Positions 13,138 through 23,695 of a stretch of DNA of 64,000 bases are shown piece after piece. The stretch is from Desmodus rotundus. Taxonomy: Eukaryota; Chordata; Mammalia; Chiroptera; Phyllostomidae. Each line of letters begins with the position of its first letter. The stretch's first letter is position 1. The notes beneath the pieces are model-generated. The model searched no databases. It was not told the DNA's origin and saw only the letters and a list, made by a program, of their open reading frames with translations. Where the stretch lies: NCBI RefSeq assembly GCF_022682495.2, contig NC_071389.1:176514056-176578055 (forward strand), in the 5' to 3' direction. The position numbers and the translations under genes are program-made.

Positions 13138-13293
13138 ATGGCTGAGCTGGGCCATGGTTTTCAGGGCCTTTCCCACCCTCTGCAGCACACTTGTTACCTG
13201 CCTATTGTGGCCACCTGCATTTTTCTCCTCTTGATCATTCTTTCAGCTCTCATCTTCCTCGAGCAGGTATTTTGGAATGTTAAACTAAAGTAG
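13138..13293 (+). CDS. candidate 51-aa small ORF with a hydrophobic segment (doubtful)
   Basis: An ATG at 13138 opens a 51-codon frame to TAG at 13291-13293. Residues 22-41 form one unbroken hydrophobic stretch (begins PIVATCIFLLLI), long enough for a membrane helix, after a polar N-terminal part. The frame is open upstream to 13069. A CAG|GTATTT at 13264-13272 could serve as a splice donor, so this could be an exon tail or chance. It lies just after an L1 3' end. I recognise no family and see no promoter. Confidence 0.12.
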   Translation: MAELGHGFQGLSHPLQHTCYLPIVATCIFLLLIILSALIFLEQVFWNVKLK

Positions 13294-14094
13294 CAAATAG
13301 AAAAATCAGGCAAATATGAAAAACAAATGAGCAGAAATGCATTTACACACGCGTACACACGCACACACTTTGGTAAGAGCGCTGCCTTTGTTCAGGGAAA
13401 TACCCAGACATGCCTACTGAAGTACAGAAGATGGGTCCCCAGGGTTTGCTTCAAAAGGAGATAGTCAATGCCACAATTAAATGGTTTTGCACAAAATTGT
13501 GACACAATGTGGAATAGGATGAGGGAGGAGAGGGGAAACAGAGGGGCCTGTGTGTAAGGTGGCTGGAGGCTGCCCTTGCTCAGAATTGTAAGTGGTAGGA
13601 AATGCCCAAGCAGGTTGAAGAATGAGCGTCTGTTATGCAGCGATGTTACTGTGACACTGCAGTGTAAGCTCCATGGCCCTGAACTTGCACTTGAATCTGC
13701 TACACACACAGCCTCCTGGTGGTTTCACTTGGGGAGGTAAAGGAATCCTATCCAGTAAGTGGTAACTTAGTGAGGAAAAGGCCAGGTGTGTACAGGTTCA
13801 CCAATGATCCATAATTGTATTAATTCAGTTGAAGTATGAACTCAAAGCTGAAGGTGACCAGCAGAAGAGTAAGTTTCCCTAAGTATCTCTGGAGAGATTG
13901 GGAGGCAAGGTGGATCCCATTGTCCATGGAATAAGGGTCTCAGGCCAGTATTTTTTGCATTTCAGAGGACAAGGAGATCCCAACTAGCCCCTAGGTTATA
14001 CAGGCTTACTGATTACACTGCTTATGTGTGTCTGTGTTCGGGCGTGTGCACAAGTCATTCGAGTGGGTAGGGAAACAATGGAGCAATGATAGTC
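13294..14094. other. unassigned sequence
   Basis: No gene recognised. The minus frame 13392-13709 (105 aa) has no domain I can name. Confidence 0.5.
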
Positions 14095-14255
14095 CTGAGT
14101 GAGAAGTCCAAGGTGGTGGATCTGAGTCCCAGCTTGGTCACTAATCTTGGATGAATCAGTGGGCTTATCTGGTCCTCACGTGCTTCACCTGTAACATGTG
14201 GGCCTGAACAAGATAAACTCTCTGACCCCTACCAGCTCCAACTTTTCAGGGTACT
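14095..14255 (+). mobile_element. MIR SINE
   Basis: Sense MIR: a tRNA-like head relic ('gatctgagtcccagcttgg'), then the 'gtcactaatcttggatgaa' block and the core with 'cacctgtaacatgtggg'. Short and diverged. Confidence 0.65.
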
Positions 14256-14789
14256 CATTCTGACTTTGTTCTGACCACTTGAGTTTACTCTTTTTCAATT
14301 AATTGACTTCTCCCTGCATTTTTACAAACTTGGGGAGCTATTTCAAGACTTCTCAATGCAGACTTGTAGGAAGACGTGCGTCCATCATTCCTCCCTCCTT
14401 GTGCCCAGAGATGGAAAGGCCCCTTTGCTCCCACCCCAAAGGGCAGAGGGCTGAGACACGGACCAAGCCTAGGCGTGAAGCAGGGGGCAGGCTCAGTCAC
14501 TTCCCAGGGTTGCCTCACGGGTTATTGATGTAAGTAAGACCCCAGCCTGCTTTGTGGGTTTTATTCCTCCTCACAAAGTCATGCTGTTAGTTCTCTTCCT
14601 TCTTTTCATTGAATACTTGTTCAACCATTGCTAGGCCTTAGGAATAGGAAATCAGGGAGATAAAATTTTGAGGGAAAGAATAATATAAGATGAAGCGCTT
14701 CACCTCAGAATTTGCAATAGAATTGGAAACTCTCCACTTCCCGATCTCTTCACTAATATCCTTAGCAACTGGTGGGATTTTAATGGAAA
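14256..14789. other. unassigned sequence
   Basis: No gene recognised. Frames at 14285-14518 (minus) and 14303-14533 (plus) lie opposite one another and look like chance. Confidence 0.5.
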
Positions 14790-14986
14790 GCTATTAATTC
14801 AATAAATTCTTAAGTGCCAACTCTATTCCGGCACTATGCTGTACTCTGAGGATAAAGTGTGAACAAAGTAAGTTCCTTATGGAATTTATAGGCTAAAAAG
14901 AAAAGGCAGACCTTAAAGTAGTAGTCACATTGCTACAAATAGTAAATTAGTTACTATGCAATATATTGTTACACATAAAGGGGGAC
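14790..14986 (-). mobile_element. L2 LINE 3' end, left piece of a split copy
   Basis: Antisense L2 tail: 'ttcaataaattcttaagtg' followed by 'ggcactatgctgtactctg' and 'tgtgaacaaagtaag'. The copy stops at the MLT2 LTR and resumes at 15488 with the next expected L2 block. Confidence 0.7.
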
Positions 14987-15390
14987 TATAATGGCTCATT
15001 TTGTGTGTCTACTTGACTGGGTCATGGGGTGCCCAGGTATATGGTTAAATATCTCTGGGCAGGTCTGTGGTGATCTCTCCAAAGGAGATTAGCACTTGAA
15101 GTGGTAGACTGAGTAAAGCAGATTGTCCTCCCCAGTGCGGGCAGGTATCATCCAATTTGTTGAAGGCCTGAACAGAAGAACAAAAAGGTCTCTGCCTGAC
15201 TACTTGAGCTGGGACATCAGTCTTCTCTTCTTGGACTGGGGCCTACACCTTCAGTGTTCCTGGCTCTCAGGCTCCAGCCTTGCACTGGAGGCACACCGCC
15301 AGCTTTCCTGGGTCTCCAGTTTGCAAACAGTAGATTGTGGGGTCCTCAGCCTCCACAATCACATGGACCAGTTCCCTATAGTAAATATTA

Positions 15391-15421
<31 letters not shown>

Positions 15422-15487
15422 AGACATATATGTATATTGATATATATCCTACTGGTTCTGCTTTTATTGAGAACACAAACTAATACT
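14987..15487 (+). mobile_element. MLT2-type ERVL LTR
   Basis: A solo LTR in sense orientation, recognised as MLT2 by 'gtgtgtctacttgactggg', 'gtagactgagtaaagcagat', 'ggcaggtatcatccaattt', 'cctccacaatcacatggacc' and the end 'ctactggttctgcttttatt' to 'actaatac'. It holds an (ATCT)n expansion. It has no internal retroviral genes. A clear target-site duplication is no longer visible. It interrupts an L2. Confidence 0.8.
15390..15421 (+). repeat. (ATCT)n microsatellite
   Basis: About eight consecutive tetranucleotide units inside the MLT2 LTR, placed where these LTRs carry an AT/CT-rich tract. Likely polymorphic in length. Confidence 0.9.
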
Positions 15488-15790
15488 AGCCTAGGGTGTC
15501 GGGAAAGCTTTCTGTGAATGTGTGGATTTAAGCAGCCACCTAAAGTAGAATGTGAGTGACCCAGATGCAGGAGGAGGAAATGGAAGGGGAAACAATCAAG
15601 GGAAAGGAAATTACATGAGCATGGCCACTTTGAAGAACAGCTTGGCTGGGCTGTTGAGAGCCAGAAAAATATTGGTGAGAGAGGAAACCAAAGAGATAGG
15701 CAGGGACCAGATCCTGCAGGGCATTGTGGGCCCTCGTTAAGGACTTAGGACTTTATCCAGAGAGCAGTGGGAACTCATTTAAAATTGCTC
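15488..15790 (-). mobile_element. L2 LINE 3' part, right piece of a split copy
   Basis: Antisense L2 continues after the LTR: 'gggaaagctttctgtgaatg', 'agccagaaaaatattgg', 'gggaccagatcctgcagggc', 'ggactttatccagagagcag'. These are the 3' UTR and then the RT C-terminal blocks in reverse order. Together with 14790-14986 it makes one L2 copy older than the LTR. Confidence 0.7.
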
Positions 15791-16026
15791 ACCACATTTC
15801 AATGAGTTAAACGCATCTACCACATTTGTTTGATCACTGAATCTAGGCCAGTCCAAGTTTGAAGTCTTGCCAGATGTGCTGTCTCCTGAAAAGCTCCCAT
15901 GGGCTTCTAGAAGGCATGTTTGACTTTTCCCTCTCGCAGTCTGTCTCTCCACCACTGAACCCAGTTACTGTGTGATGGATTGCGAGTGGCAGGAAGGACA
16001 TCTGGGAGGTCCAGTGGACAGAGGCC
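15791..16026. other. unassigned sequence
   Basis: Nothing recognised in this short stretch between the L2 and the candidate minus-strand frame. Confidence 0.5.
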
Positions 16027-16308
16027 TCAGCAGGAGGTCAACGGGTCTGCCCTTCTTTTGACCTCCCCATACTCCAGTGTAAGAATGGTGGGGAACTCCA
16101 ACATCCCATGTCTCTTTTTATTCTCCACACCTGAGTCTGCCTCACCTCCCCAGGATTTTGGAGGGATACTTAAATTAAAAATAGGAAGTGTGAGGTTCCC
16201 AGGTGCTGAGGTAGCAGCTGGCACAGTAAATAGGAGACGGTACAACAGGGAAGCACCCAGTGCTACCACAGTGGAGCCCAGGAGAAGCTGCCTGCCAGCC
16301 AGGGCCAT
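16027..16308 (-). CDS. candidate 93-aa frame with an N-terminal hydrophobic segment (doubtful)
   Basis: A minus-strand frame starts at ATG 16308 in a favourable Kozak context (G at -3 and G at +4). The first about 35 residues read like a signal-anchor: a short polar start and then an Ala/Leu/Val-rich run with LLLGSTVVALGASLLY. The remainder is of low character and includes an AT-rich stretch, so any coding part might end at a splice site before about 16200. I do not recognise a family. It could be a microprotein, a first exon or chance; chance is most likely without conservation data. Confidence 0.15.
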   Translation of the reverse strand: MALAGRQLLLGSTVVALGASLLYRLLFTVPAATSAPGNLTLPIFNLSIPPKSWGGEADSGVENKKRHGMLEFPTILTLEYGEVKRRADPLTSC

Positions 16309-16341
16309 ACCTACACTAATGCAGCCTCAGCCACGCTCCCA

Positions 16342-16362
16342 GGGTGGGGGGTGGGGGGTGGG
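16342..16362 (+). promoter_or_regulatory. strong G-quadruplex motif
   Basis: Four G-runs of 3, 6, 6 and 3 bases are separated by single T bases. Such one-nucleotide loops are the most stable class of G-quadruplex known from model studies. It lies about 34 bases upstream of the minus-strand candidate start at 16308, which would place the C-rich strand as its sense strand. Any regulatory effect is inference. Confidence 0.6.
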
Positions 16363-16399
16363 AAGGTGGATGGCTTTCTGGTAAAGTTTGTCCGGTTAA

Positions 16400-16500
16400 G
16401 TTTATAGTCAATAAGCTATTCAATAAGTATCAACTCTATGCTGGACCTGTGCAGATGAGGAAGACAGGATCATTCCCCTGAGGTATAGTGTGGACTGGGG
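16400..16500 (-). mobile_element. L2 LINE 3' tail (probable)
   Basis: Antisense L2-tail-like blocks: 'ctattcaataagtatcaact' and 'tatgctggacctgtgcag'. Short and diverged. Confidence 0.5.
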
Positions 16501-16539
16501 GTGAGCCATATAAACCAAGAGTCACAATTTCTCTGGAGA

Positions 16540-16602
16540 TGTGGATACGTATGTATTATATGTATACATATACATTATGTATTTTATGTATAAATACGTA
16601 TT
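16540..16602 (+). repeat. AT-rich TATG/TATA low-complexity tract
   Basis: A degenerate alternation of TATGTA/TATACA units just before the MLT1 LTR. Confidence 0.7.
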
Positions 16603-17098
16603 GTATTCAGCAGAATAATGGTCCTCCAAAGATGTCCACATCCTAATCTCTGGAGCCTGGGACTATGTTGCCTCTCATGGCAAAAGGGACTTTGCAGAAG
16701 TGAATTTATAGACCTTGAAATGGAGAGATTATCCTGCATCTATGCAGGTGGGCACTATCTAATCACATCAATCCTTAAAAGCGGAAAACTTTTCTCAGCT
16801 TCAGTCAGACAGAGAGAAATGGGGCGAAACAGGATAGCGTAAGATGTACTGGACCTGCACTTGCTGGCTTTGAAGATCTGAAAAGAGCATCAAGAACCAA
16901 GAAACACATTTGGCTTCTAGAAGCTGAAAAAGGGTAGGAAATAGACTCTCCAGAAGGAGCACAACCCCGCCAACACCCTGATGTTAGCCCAGGACACCTG
17001 TGTCAGACTTGGGACCTACAGAGCTGTAACGTACAAAATTTGTGTTATTGTAGGCTGCTGTGTGTGGTAATTTGTACTAATAGAATATTAATTCTAAT
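16603..17098 (+). mobile_element. MLT1-type ERVL-MaLR LTR
   Basis: Sense LTR recognised by 'ccaaagatgtccacatccta', 'gcaaaagggactttgcagaa', 'gagattatcctgcat', 'cttctagaagctgaaaaagg' and the end 'aatttgtgttattgtaggct'. Solo LTR with no internal genes and no clear duplication. Old MaLR relic. Confidence 0.85.
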
Positions 17099-18029
17099 AG
17101 TATACATTTTCAATTCTAATTATTTTTTAATCAGGGTTTCTTAGGTATATATGACATAATCTACTTTAGCAAGCTTATGCATAAAATAAATGTATTATAG
17201 GATATTGGGTAAGTCAGAGATTCTCCAGGAGAACAAGAGAAGCTAACTCTGAAAGTTTGCAGCCAGGAACAAGCCCAGCAGCATCACAGAGGCCTCCCTT
17301 GGAGAACCCCCCACTTCCCACTGCTTGAAAGCCACCTCCTGAAGCTCCACGTGGCCATCCACAGAACCAGGTGCCCTCAGCAGCAGGCTAGCCAGGATAT
17401 CCGGGCCCTGGCCCAGCCTGCCCTGCTCTCAATGTTCGCTTCCCATCATGTTTCATGCAGGTCCTTACGATTGGTGGAACCGAGGGCTCACACCTACACC
17501 CCCACTGCAGAAGAGTTTTGGCTTCCTGGCAAGACTAACAATGTATGAAAATGATAAAAATATAGGAAAGAAACTCAAATTTGATGAGGGGAAAAGAGGA
17601 CAGTAGAAAAACGTCCACTACAAAGTCCTTCGGTCAGTTCATGCACTCTATGTTTGCCACAGTTTTGATTGTAGTACTCAGCTCCATCATAACATTACTG
17701 TTACCTTCCTGGACTCTGAATTTACCTGAGTCTGCTAAGCATTAGAAAATCAGTAATGTCAATGCACTGTGTACATACTGTACATTTGGATGAGTGGACA
17801 AAGAACTCTGGGAGCTCCAAGGAGGAAGCAGTTGCCTTAGGACATGTGGACCAGAGGACTTGAGGTATAAGATTTTGAGCTGACCCCTTTGAATCAATTG
17901 AGCAAGAAGATTCCAGGCAGAAATATATTACACAAATATATGAAGTTGCAGAAGGACTTGGCCCATGTGGGGATGGCAGATAGCTGGGTGAGACTGAGGA
18001 CCAGACAGTGATGGGGAACAGAACTGTCT
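17099..18029. other. unassigned sequence
   Basis: No gene recognised. Near 17215 the short block 'attctccaggagaac' recalls an MLT2 end in antisense orientation, but is too short to call. Confidence 0.45.
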
Positions 18030-18700
18030 AAGGGAGGAAAAGGCCATTGGGGCAGACTATAAAGTATAATGAAGTATGCTATGGAGTTGAGAATTTATTC
18101 TATAGGCAATGGGGAGCCATTGAAGACTATTGGCATTAGGTCACTTTCAGAAAGATCATTCTGACCGTGGTGCAGCAGGCAGATTAGAAGAGAAAAAAAC
18201 AGGGGTCGGAACTGCTAGTTTGGAGGCTATTATAGAAACCTAATGAAGAAATGGAGGCAATATGAACAAAAGCAGTAGCAGGAAATATTGGGAGTACGGG
18301 GTTAATTCCAGATGAATATGACTGGTGGAATGAGAAGACTCAAGACTGTTATGATTTTCATACTTGGGCAATTGAGGAGAAGCTCTTGGCATTCACTAAA
18401 TTAGGTAATTTAGGGAATTAGAAAATATACAAAGAAGTTTAGGAAAAGATAATAGTTTTGATTTATACCTGTGAATTTCAGATGACTCTAGGACATACAG
18501 ATAATGTGTCTAGAAGGAAGTTGGGCCCAGCAGCCTGGAGGTTGGGGGAGACCTGCACGGGAGACATAGATCTGAGGTCATCATAGGTCTGACCAGCGCC
18601 CTGGGCTTGGGTGAAGGTGTCTCATGGAGAGTCTAAGAGGAGGAGAGGGATAAAGAGCATCACTGCACGAGTGCAATATGGAAGGGCACTGGAGGGCACC
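18030..18700 (-). mobile_element. L2 LINE, RT C-terminal region
   Basis: Antisense L2 coding relic: 'attctataggcaatggggag', 'agatcattctgaccgtgg', 'gaggctattatagaaacc', 'tggaggttgggggagac' and the 'ctaagaggaggagaggg' block follow the L2 order. Frames are broken. It ends close to the candidate exon at 18735. Confidence 0.65.
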
Positions 18701-18734
18701 ACAGGCTCAGGGGCCCTGTGTCTCACTTCCCCAG

Positions 18735-18796
18735 GCCAAAGTTTTTGATTTTACACAGAACCGAAACAAAAATGAGGGGAGGTCAAGAGTTTCCAG
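18735..18796 (+). other. candidate 62-bp exon (doubtful)
   Basis: A pyrimidine-rich tract ends in a 'ctcacttccccag' acceptor at 18734; 62 bases later CAG is followed by GTGAGTGTG, close to the ideal mammalian donor. Two of three frames are open across the interval. I see no partner exon in the window that would confirm it, and the piece may be L2-derived. It could be an exonised repeat, an exon of a non-coding transcript, or chance. Confidence 0.2.
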
Positions 18797-20239
18797 GTGA
18801 GTGTGTGACTGTGCCTAGGACTGAAGTCTCATCCTTTGTGGACAGTATTTCCTTCCCTTGACACCAGTGGACCAAAGCAGCCAACTACCAAATGTCTGAC
18901 TTGACCACTGTCCCAATTCTAAGAGACATTGCCCTCCCTGCTCAGGTGGCCATGACCTGAAATATGCAACTCTTTCCCAATTATGGAAGACTGACTAGAA
19001 CAAGGGCTATCAATGTTTGGTCTGGCCCTCAGCATATGGGCTTTGAAGCCTTGTATAAAAGACAGTGGTCACGTAGGGGATTTGGAACAGACAACACTAG
19101 GAGACTGGGCATTTGGTGTTTGGAGCCAATAAGAACACAGTGGCCAGGTGCAAAATGAAATTATCAACCCCCCCCCACCCCCTACAGGCACATAGAGAAA
19201 CCGGTTAGGAAAGAAAATGGAGCCGATGTCAGAGAGAAGCAGAGATGCCACGAGCAAGCAACTGGTGGTCAAGGAAGAGCCCTGGATCTGAGAGCCTCTG
19301 ATCACAGTCTTCGTGCAGTGGGCTCTGCCCAGCCGCACCCGTCTTATCTTGCAACAACTCAAAGACAGACTGGGAGAACACCATGGAGAGGGCTCCGTTT
19401 GCTCAAATTATGCTTCCGTGTGTGCCTTGCATCCCCACTATAACTTTCCAGGTTGCCAGTTCTTACGGCAGAATCTTTTCTCTGGTTCACACAACAATAA
19501 ATGTAAAGGATGATCCTCACTAAAGAAACGCAAATTCTAAATTAATGAAGTCTGAACTACATAGCATGGGCACTGGGCTGACCTCTGTAAATAGCAACTA
19601 GCAATTTCAATTATTGGGGTGGAGGTCTAGTCAAATGCAATCAGTTATGTGAAACAGGACCTTGGTTTATCATAAACCTGTGGTGCTTACACACGATCAA
19701 TGTACTTGAGTTTCCCAACAATGTTTGAAAGGCAAAGTCTTACACTCTCCCTAGTAGGACCCAGTCTCAGTGAGCTTTTCCTGGAATGACAGTTCCCATG
19801 AAAGCATAGGAAGTGTCTTGGGCTAGCATTAATTACTTTTCATAAGAGAGGGTTTAGAAAGTTCTCTGAAAAATTGATTTGCAACAGTTAGTGTCATTTT
19901 ATGGATATTAATCCAAGATCTAAGACAAAAGCACAGAAGAAATTCTTCCAGAATGTGGGAGATCAGGCCATGGAACTAAAAGCTCCTAGGAAGCTAACTA
20001 TTAAATCATGTTTTGGTAATACGTGCCTATTATATTCAGAGGGGATAGAGCATGACCTATGGATGTTTGAATCTGTAAGTATACTTAATAAATATACTTG
20101 GTCAAGTTCAGGGCCAGACTTTAACTGAACCTGGACATGTAAGTATCTTATCATGATATCCCTGACACGTACTTGCCATGAACAGATCTTTTAGAAAAAA
20201 ACGCTTACTGATATAAGAATAGGCACTCACGATTATGCA
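18797..20239. other. unassigned sequence
   Basis: No gene recognised. A C-rich run at 19168-19182 is interrupted by a single A. Frames at 19069-19362 (minus) and 19313-19513 (plus) show nothing known. Confidence 0.5.
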
Positions 20240-20690
20240 GACTCTATTTCAAAGTGTCCGTGAGGTGATGGATCTGTGTAGAACCTTGACTGTGGTGATG
20301 GTATCATAGGTGCATGCATATGTCCAATCTTCTCAGGATGCATACATTAATTGTGTACAATTTTTGTACAGCAATTATTCTTCAGTTATATATATTATAT
20401 ATGTATATATATACACACAGAGACCAAAGAAAGTTGCAGAATGATAGGTATAGTATACAACCATTTGTATAAAATCTTAGAATGTGAAAGCCAATTTCAC
20501 ATATTATTTATGACCATATACACAATAAAAGTTTTTTAATGTGTGGGAATGATAAATACTGAATTTGGGGTGTTGGTTACTTCTAAGAATGAAAGGAGAG
20601 AAACGAGATTGGGAGGAGTACCCAGTGGATTTTAACTGTATCTTTAACATTTTCTTTAGAATAAATTCTACTGTTGATAAAGGGAAAAAG
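20240..20690 (+). mobile_element. two adjoining L1M 3' ends
   Basis: At 20250-20400 lies one L1M 3' end in sense: 'ttgactgtggtgatggtatc', 'ataggtgcatgcatatgtcc', 'gtacaatttttgtacagc'. It ends in a TA-rich tract (20384-20420). A second L1M 3'-UTR relic follows at about 20420-20690: 'gttgcagaatgataggtata', 'ggaatgataaatactgaatt', 'ggtgttggttacttct'. Neither is coding. Confidence 0.65.
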
Positions 20691-21299
20691 GTGTCTGTGT
20701 ATCTGAGTATGAATTTCAACATACAGTGGCCCACAGAGGTTCTTCAATGTCAGAACTGAAACCTTAAAATCTGTGTTCAGGCAGAACTAGCATGCCTCGT
20801 ATTTACATCTCACCTGGCACTTTCCGAAGCATTTTCATGGCATCGCAAGTAAAATAGGTGAGTTCTACACGTGTCCCTATCCAGTTTGACAGAGGAAGTA
20901 GGAAAATTGAAAATGGAAACACGAAGATGTAGAACTGAATTTTTCTAGGTTCACAGCAGTCTTTAATTGGTTGTCAATAATCATGAACCACCTTCTGCCC
21001 TCACACAGTCTTCGGTATTCATGGGCTTTTGGCACACACAATGTACAATAGGCCCATCTCATTCTGAAATCCAATGAAAGAATGTCCCCAAACAGTGATG
21101 ATAACGCTGGAGACAAAATCCTGATTGGAAGCTGGAGTTGACTCTCTTCCAATACCACTGCAAGAACTTAAGTGTTCTTGAAAGTCAAGTAGTCTCTTAA
21201 AATGTAAGTGTGCGTTGTGAAAGGAATTGTTATAAATGGAGATCAGGTGAACTGTTTCTAAGTGGAATGAGACAAAGACCTTCTTTTCTAGTTTGGAAA
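20691..21299. other. unassigned sequence
   Basis: No gene recognised. Minus frames 20877-21158 and 21019-21339 overlap in different frames with no known domain. Confidence 0.5.
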
Positions 21300-21500
21300 A
21301 CATTTCTTTACTGAGTGCCCACTGTTTACTCCATAGCACTGGGCTAGATAGATATCAGAGAAGGGAGTGTGAGGGAGACATTCAAAGTAAAATAAGCCAG
21401 GCCCTTGGGGGATATTTGAACAAAAGAAAAGTCAATGAGTAACTGGGAAACTGCAGCAATTGCCAAGAGGTGAGGTAGGAAGAAGGAGTAGGCTGGGGGG
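21300..21500 (-). mobile_element. L2 LINE 3' end (probable)
   Basis: Antisense tail blocks 'tttactgagtgcccactgtt' and 'catagcactgggctag', followed by a diverged 'gggggatatttgaacaaaag' block of the 3' UTR. Confidence 0.5.
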
Positions 21501-21924
21501 CCTGCACTGGGAGCACAAGAGAAATGTAAGGGTTGGGGAGCCGGAAAGTGGCAGAGAAGAAGGGCTGGGGCCGGACCCTGGAGCTGAGCCAAGAGACACA
21601 TGTCACAGTTGTAAAAGGGAAGGTCAGGGCATTTCCTCAATCAGAGCAGGGTCTTCTGCCAAGCAGGCAGAAATAAGATCTCTATTACCAAGAGAGACCA
21701 AAGCCACAGACCTGAGCCCCAGTAAGACAGTTCTTTGAAGGGGAACAATGCTGTACCCCCACCTTTGCCAACAGTGGTGGGAAGGGGCTCTGAGTCCCCT
21801 GAGCTGAGCTGACTGAGAAGAGCCTGGGTGCAGGGCAAAGGACATGCACTTTGGTGGGAGAGATAGCTCTCTATTAAGCAAATCTGAGTGGAAGCTGTGA
21901 AGAAAGAGAGCTCTAGGCAAACTG
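21501..21924. other. unassigned sequence
   Basis: G-rich, purine-biased sequence. The minus frame 21624-22067 (147 aa) runs into the MER5-like element on its right and has no known domain. Confidence 0.5.
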
Positions 21925-22090
21925 TGGTCCAGAAACAGCAGCAGCATCCCCTGGGAAAGCATTAAAATGCAAATTCTCAGGCCTCTCCTCAGACCAACTG
22001 ATTCAGTAATTCTAGGGGTGAAGCCAGCAGTCTGTGTTTTACGAGCCCTCTGGGTGATCTGATCCACTCAGAAGTTTGAGAGTCACTGCC
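21925..22090. mobile_element. MER5-type hAT (Charlie) non-autonomous transposon
   Basis: Blocks typical of MER5: 'ttaaaatgcaaattctcagg', 'cagaccaactgattcagtaa', 'ttctaggggtgaagcc', and a 'tttgagagtcactgcc' end. It is a short non-coding DNA transposon relic; the orientation is not resolved. Confidence 0.75.
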
Positions 22091-22559
22091 CTACGTCATC
22101 CCGCACTGAAGGCCGGGCAGTTCCCAGGTCTGGGAAAGAATCAGCATGGGCTAGCACAGGGAAGATTTGGTGCTCTGTGGGCGAAACGCACAAGGAAACC
22201 AGCATGAAGACGATGGTCGAAAGACAACCCGCCCCCACACACACACCCTGCAACCAGAGTAATCCAAGGGCACCTCAGGAACTAATAGGCTGTCCACTGG
22301 AAGGTGCCAGGTTTGGGGGTTTGTGTAGTTTTCAGAAAGCATCCTTAAGAGACCCCTTCTGAGATCAAATTCAGAGGTTCTGAGGACCACTAGATAAAAT
22401 ATGGATCCTCCTCCATAATACCCTGCTAATCTGTAACCCTGAATCAATCCAGCCAGTGAGTTTTGCTGCTTCTTTACACAAACCAATTCTATCTTGGTCA
22501 TAGAGATCATACAACAGGAAGACTTGAATGGAAGACATATTCTTCCTCACCTCAGTTAA
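22091..22559. other. unassigned sequence
   Basis: No gene recognised. The minus frame 22151-22510 (119 aa) overlaps an unrelated plus frame and shows no motif. Confidence 0.5.
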
Positions 22560-22640
22560 GTCTTAAATGTCATGTACTCATCCATTCATTCATTCAACAA
22601 ATGTTTTAAGTACTTAGAATGTACCCAGCAATTAATTATC
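22560..22640 (-). mobile_element. L2 LINE 3' tail
   Basis: Antisense L2 end: 'cattcattcattcaacaaat' followed by 'acttagaatgtacccag'. Confidence 0.7.
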
Positions 22641-23459
22641 TCTTTTTCCCATTCCTAGTTCGTTCTATATAAAATTCATCATATCAACATAATTTGCTCA
22701 TTTATCCAACAGTCCTCTGAAGAGGCTGAAGCCCACCAATCCTTGACTCTGACCCAAAGCAGTGTTTGGGTATGATTTCTACTTTTAATTTGCAGAAGGG
22801 GAGCTCAGCAAGTAGATAGCACTCCTGTGACCCTTGTTCTAAGTTGTCTCCATCCATAGATAACATTCAAGAAGGTGGGTCAAACAGACAAATCACTGGA
22901 ATAAAGTACAGGTGCTGGAAGGAAGGTGTGTCTAGTATGCTGGTAGTGCACGAAGAAGAGAGGAACTCCTTACGCCCATGAGGTTTTTGCTTTTTAATTT
23001 CATAGAGGAGGAACACATAAATTATTCTGAAATTCTATTGATTCCCTGAAGCCCCAAACACACTGTTGACCTTGATTCTCAGCAGAAGACTTCACAGCAG
23101 TCAGCATGGCCATTAGACGTGAATTTTCTCCTGTCCAATGTCCCTCCACACCCCCACCCTGTGCTCTTTCTCCCCTTCTGTTGTCAAGGCCATGCCTTCC
23201 CACGTCCTCTGCAACTGCACCGTCAGCTCTGCAGTTTTGCTCTCACACACTGCATCTTTCTTGGCTCTACGTCCTGAACCGATTAAAGTATTCCTACTCC
23301 CCATGTCCTGATACATCCCTCATCCCTACTGATTTCCCAGGAAACTACTGTCGCCTTTCTCGCATTCCCTTCATTGTCAAACTTCTTTGAGTATAATCTT
23401 CTTTCCTGTTTTTCTCATTCTCTCCGCAGGCCTTTGAAAAATAACATCTAACATCTTCC
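22641..23459. other. unassigned sequence, possibly with a decayed L2
   Basis: No gene recognised. The C- and T-rich stretch at 23100-23450 faintly recalls upstream L2 coding sequence in sense, too diverged to call. Frames at 23106-23390 (plus) and 23113-23316 (minus) are opposite one another. Confidence 0.4.
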
Positions 23460-23695
23460 TATAGGCCAGAATTGTTTTAAGTGCTTACATATTGTGCATT
23501 AACTCATGTCACCCTCATCCTAGTATTGTGCACTAAACTCTATCATTAGCATCCTCATTCCTCAGTAGAGGGAGCTGAGCACAGAGTGGTTAAGCCATTA
23601 GTCTGCTATCACACAACTGGCAAGTGGTAAAGCTGGGGTTCTGACCTAAGCATTCTGAGTCTGTACTCTTAATCATTAGAACAGCTGCAGAAGAC
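23460..23695 (-). mobile_element. MIR SINE
   Basis: Nearly full-length antisense MIR: 'ttaactcatgtcaccctc', 'catcctcattcctcagtaga', 'ctatcacacaactggcaag', 'aaagctggggttctgacc' and the head relic 'gtctgtactcttaatcatta'. Confidence 0.85.
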
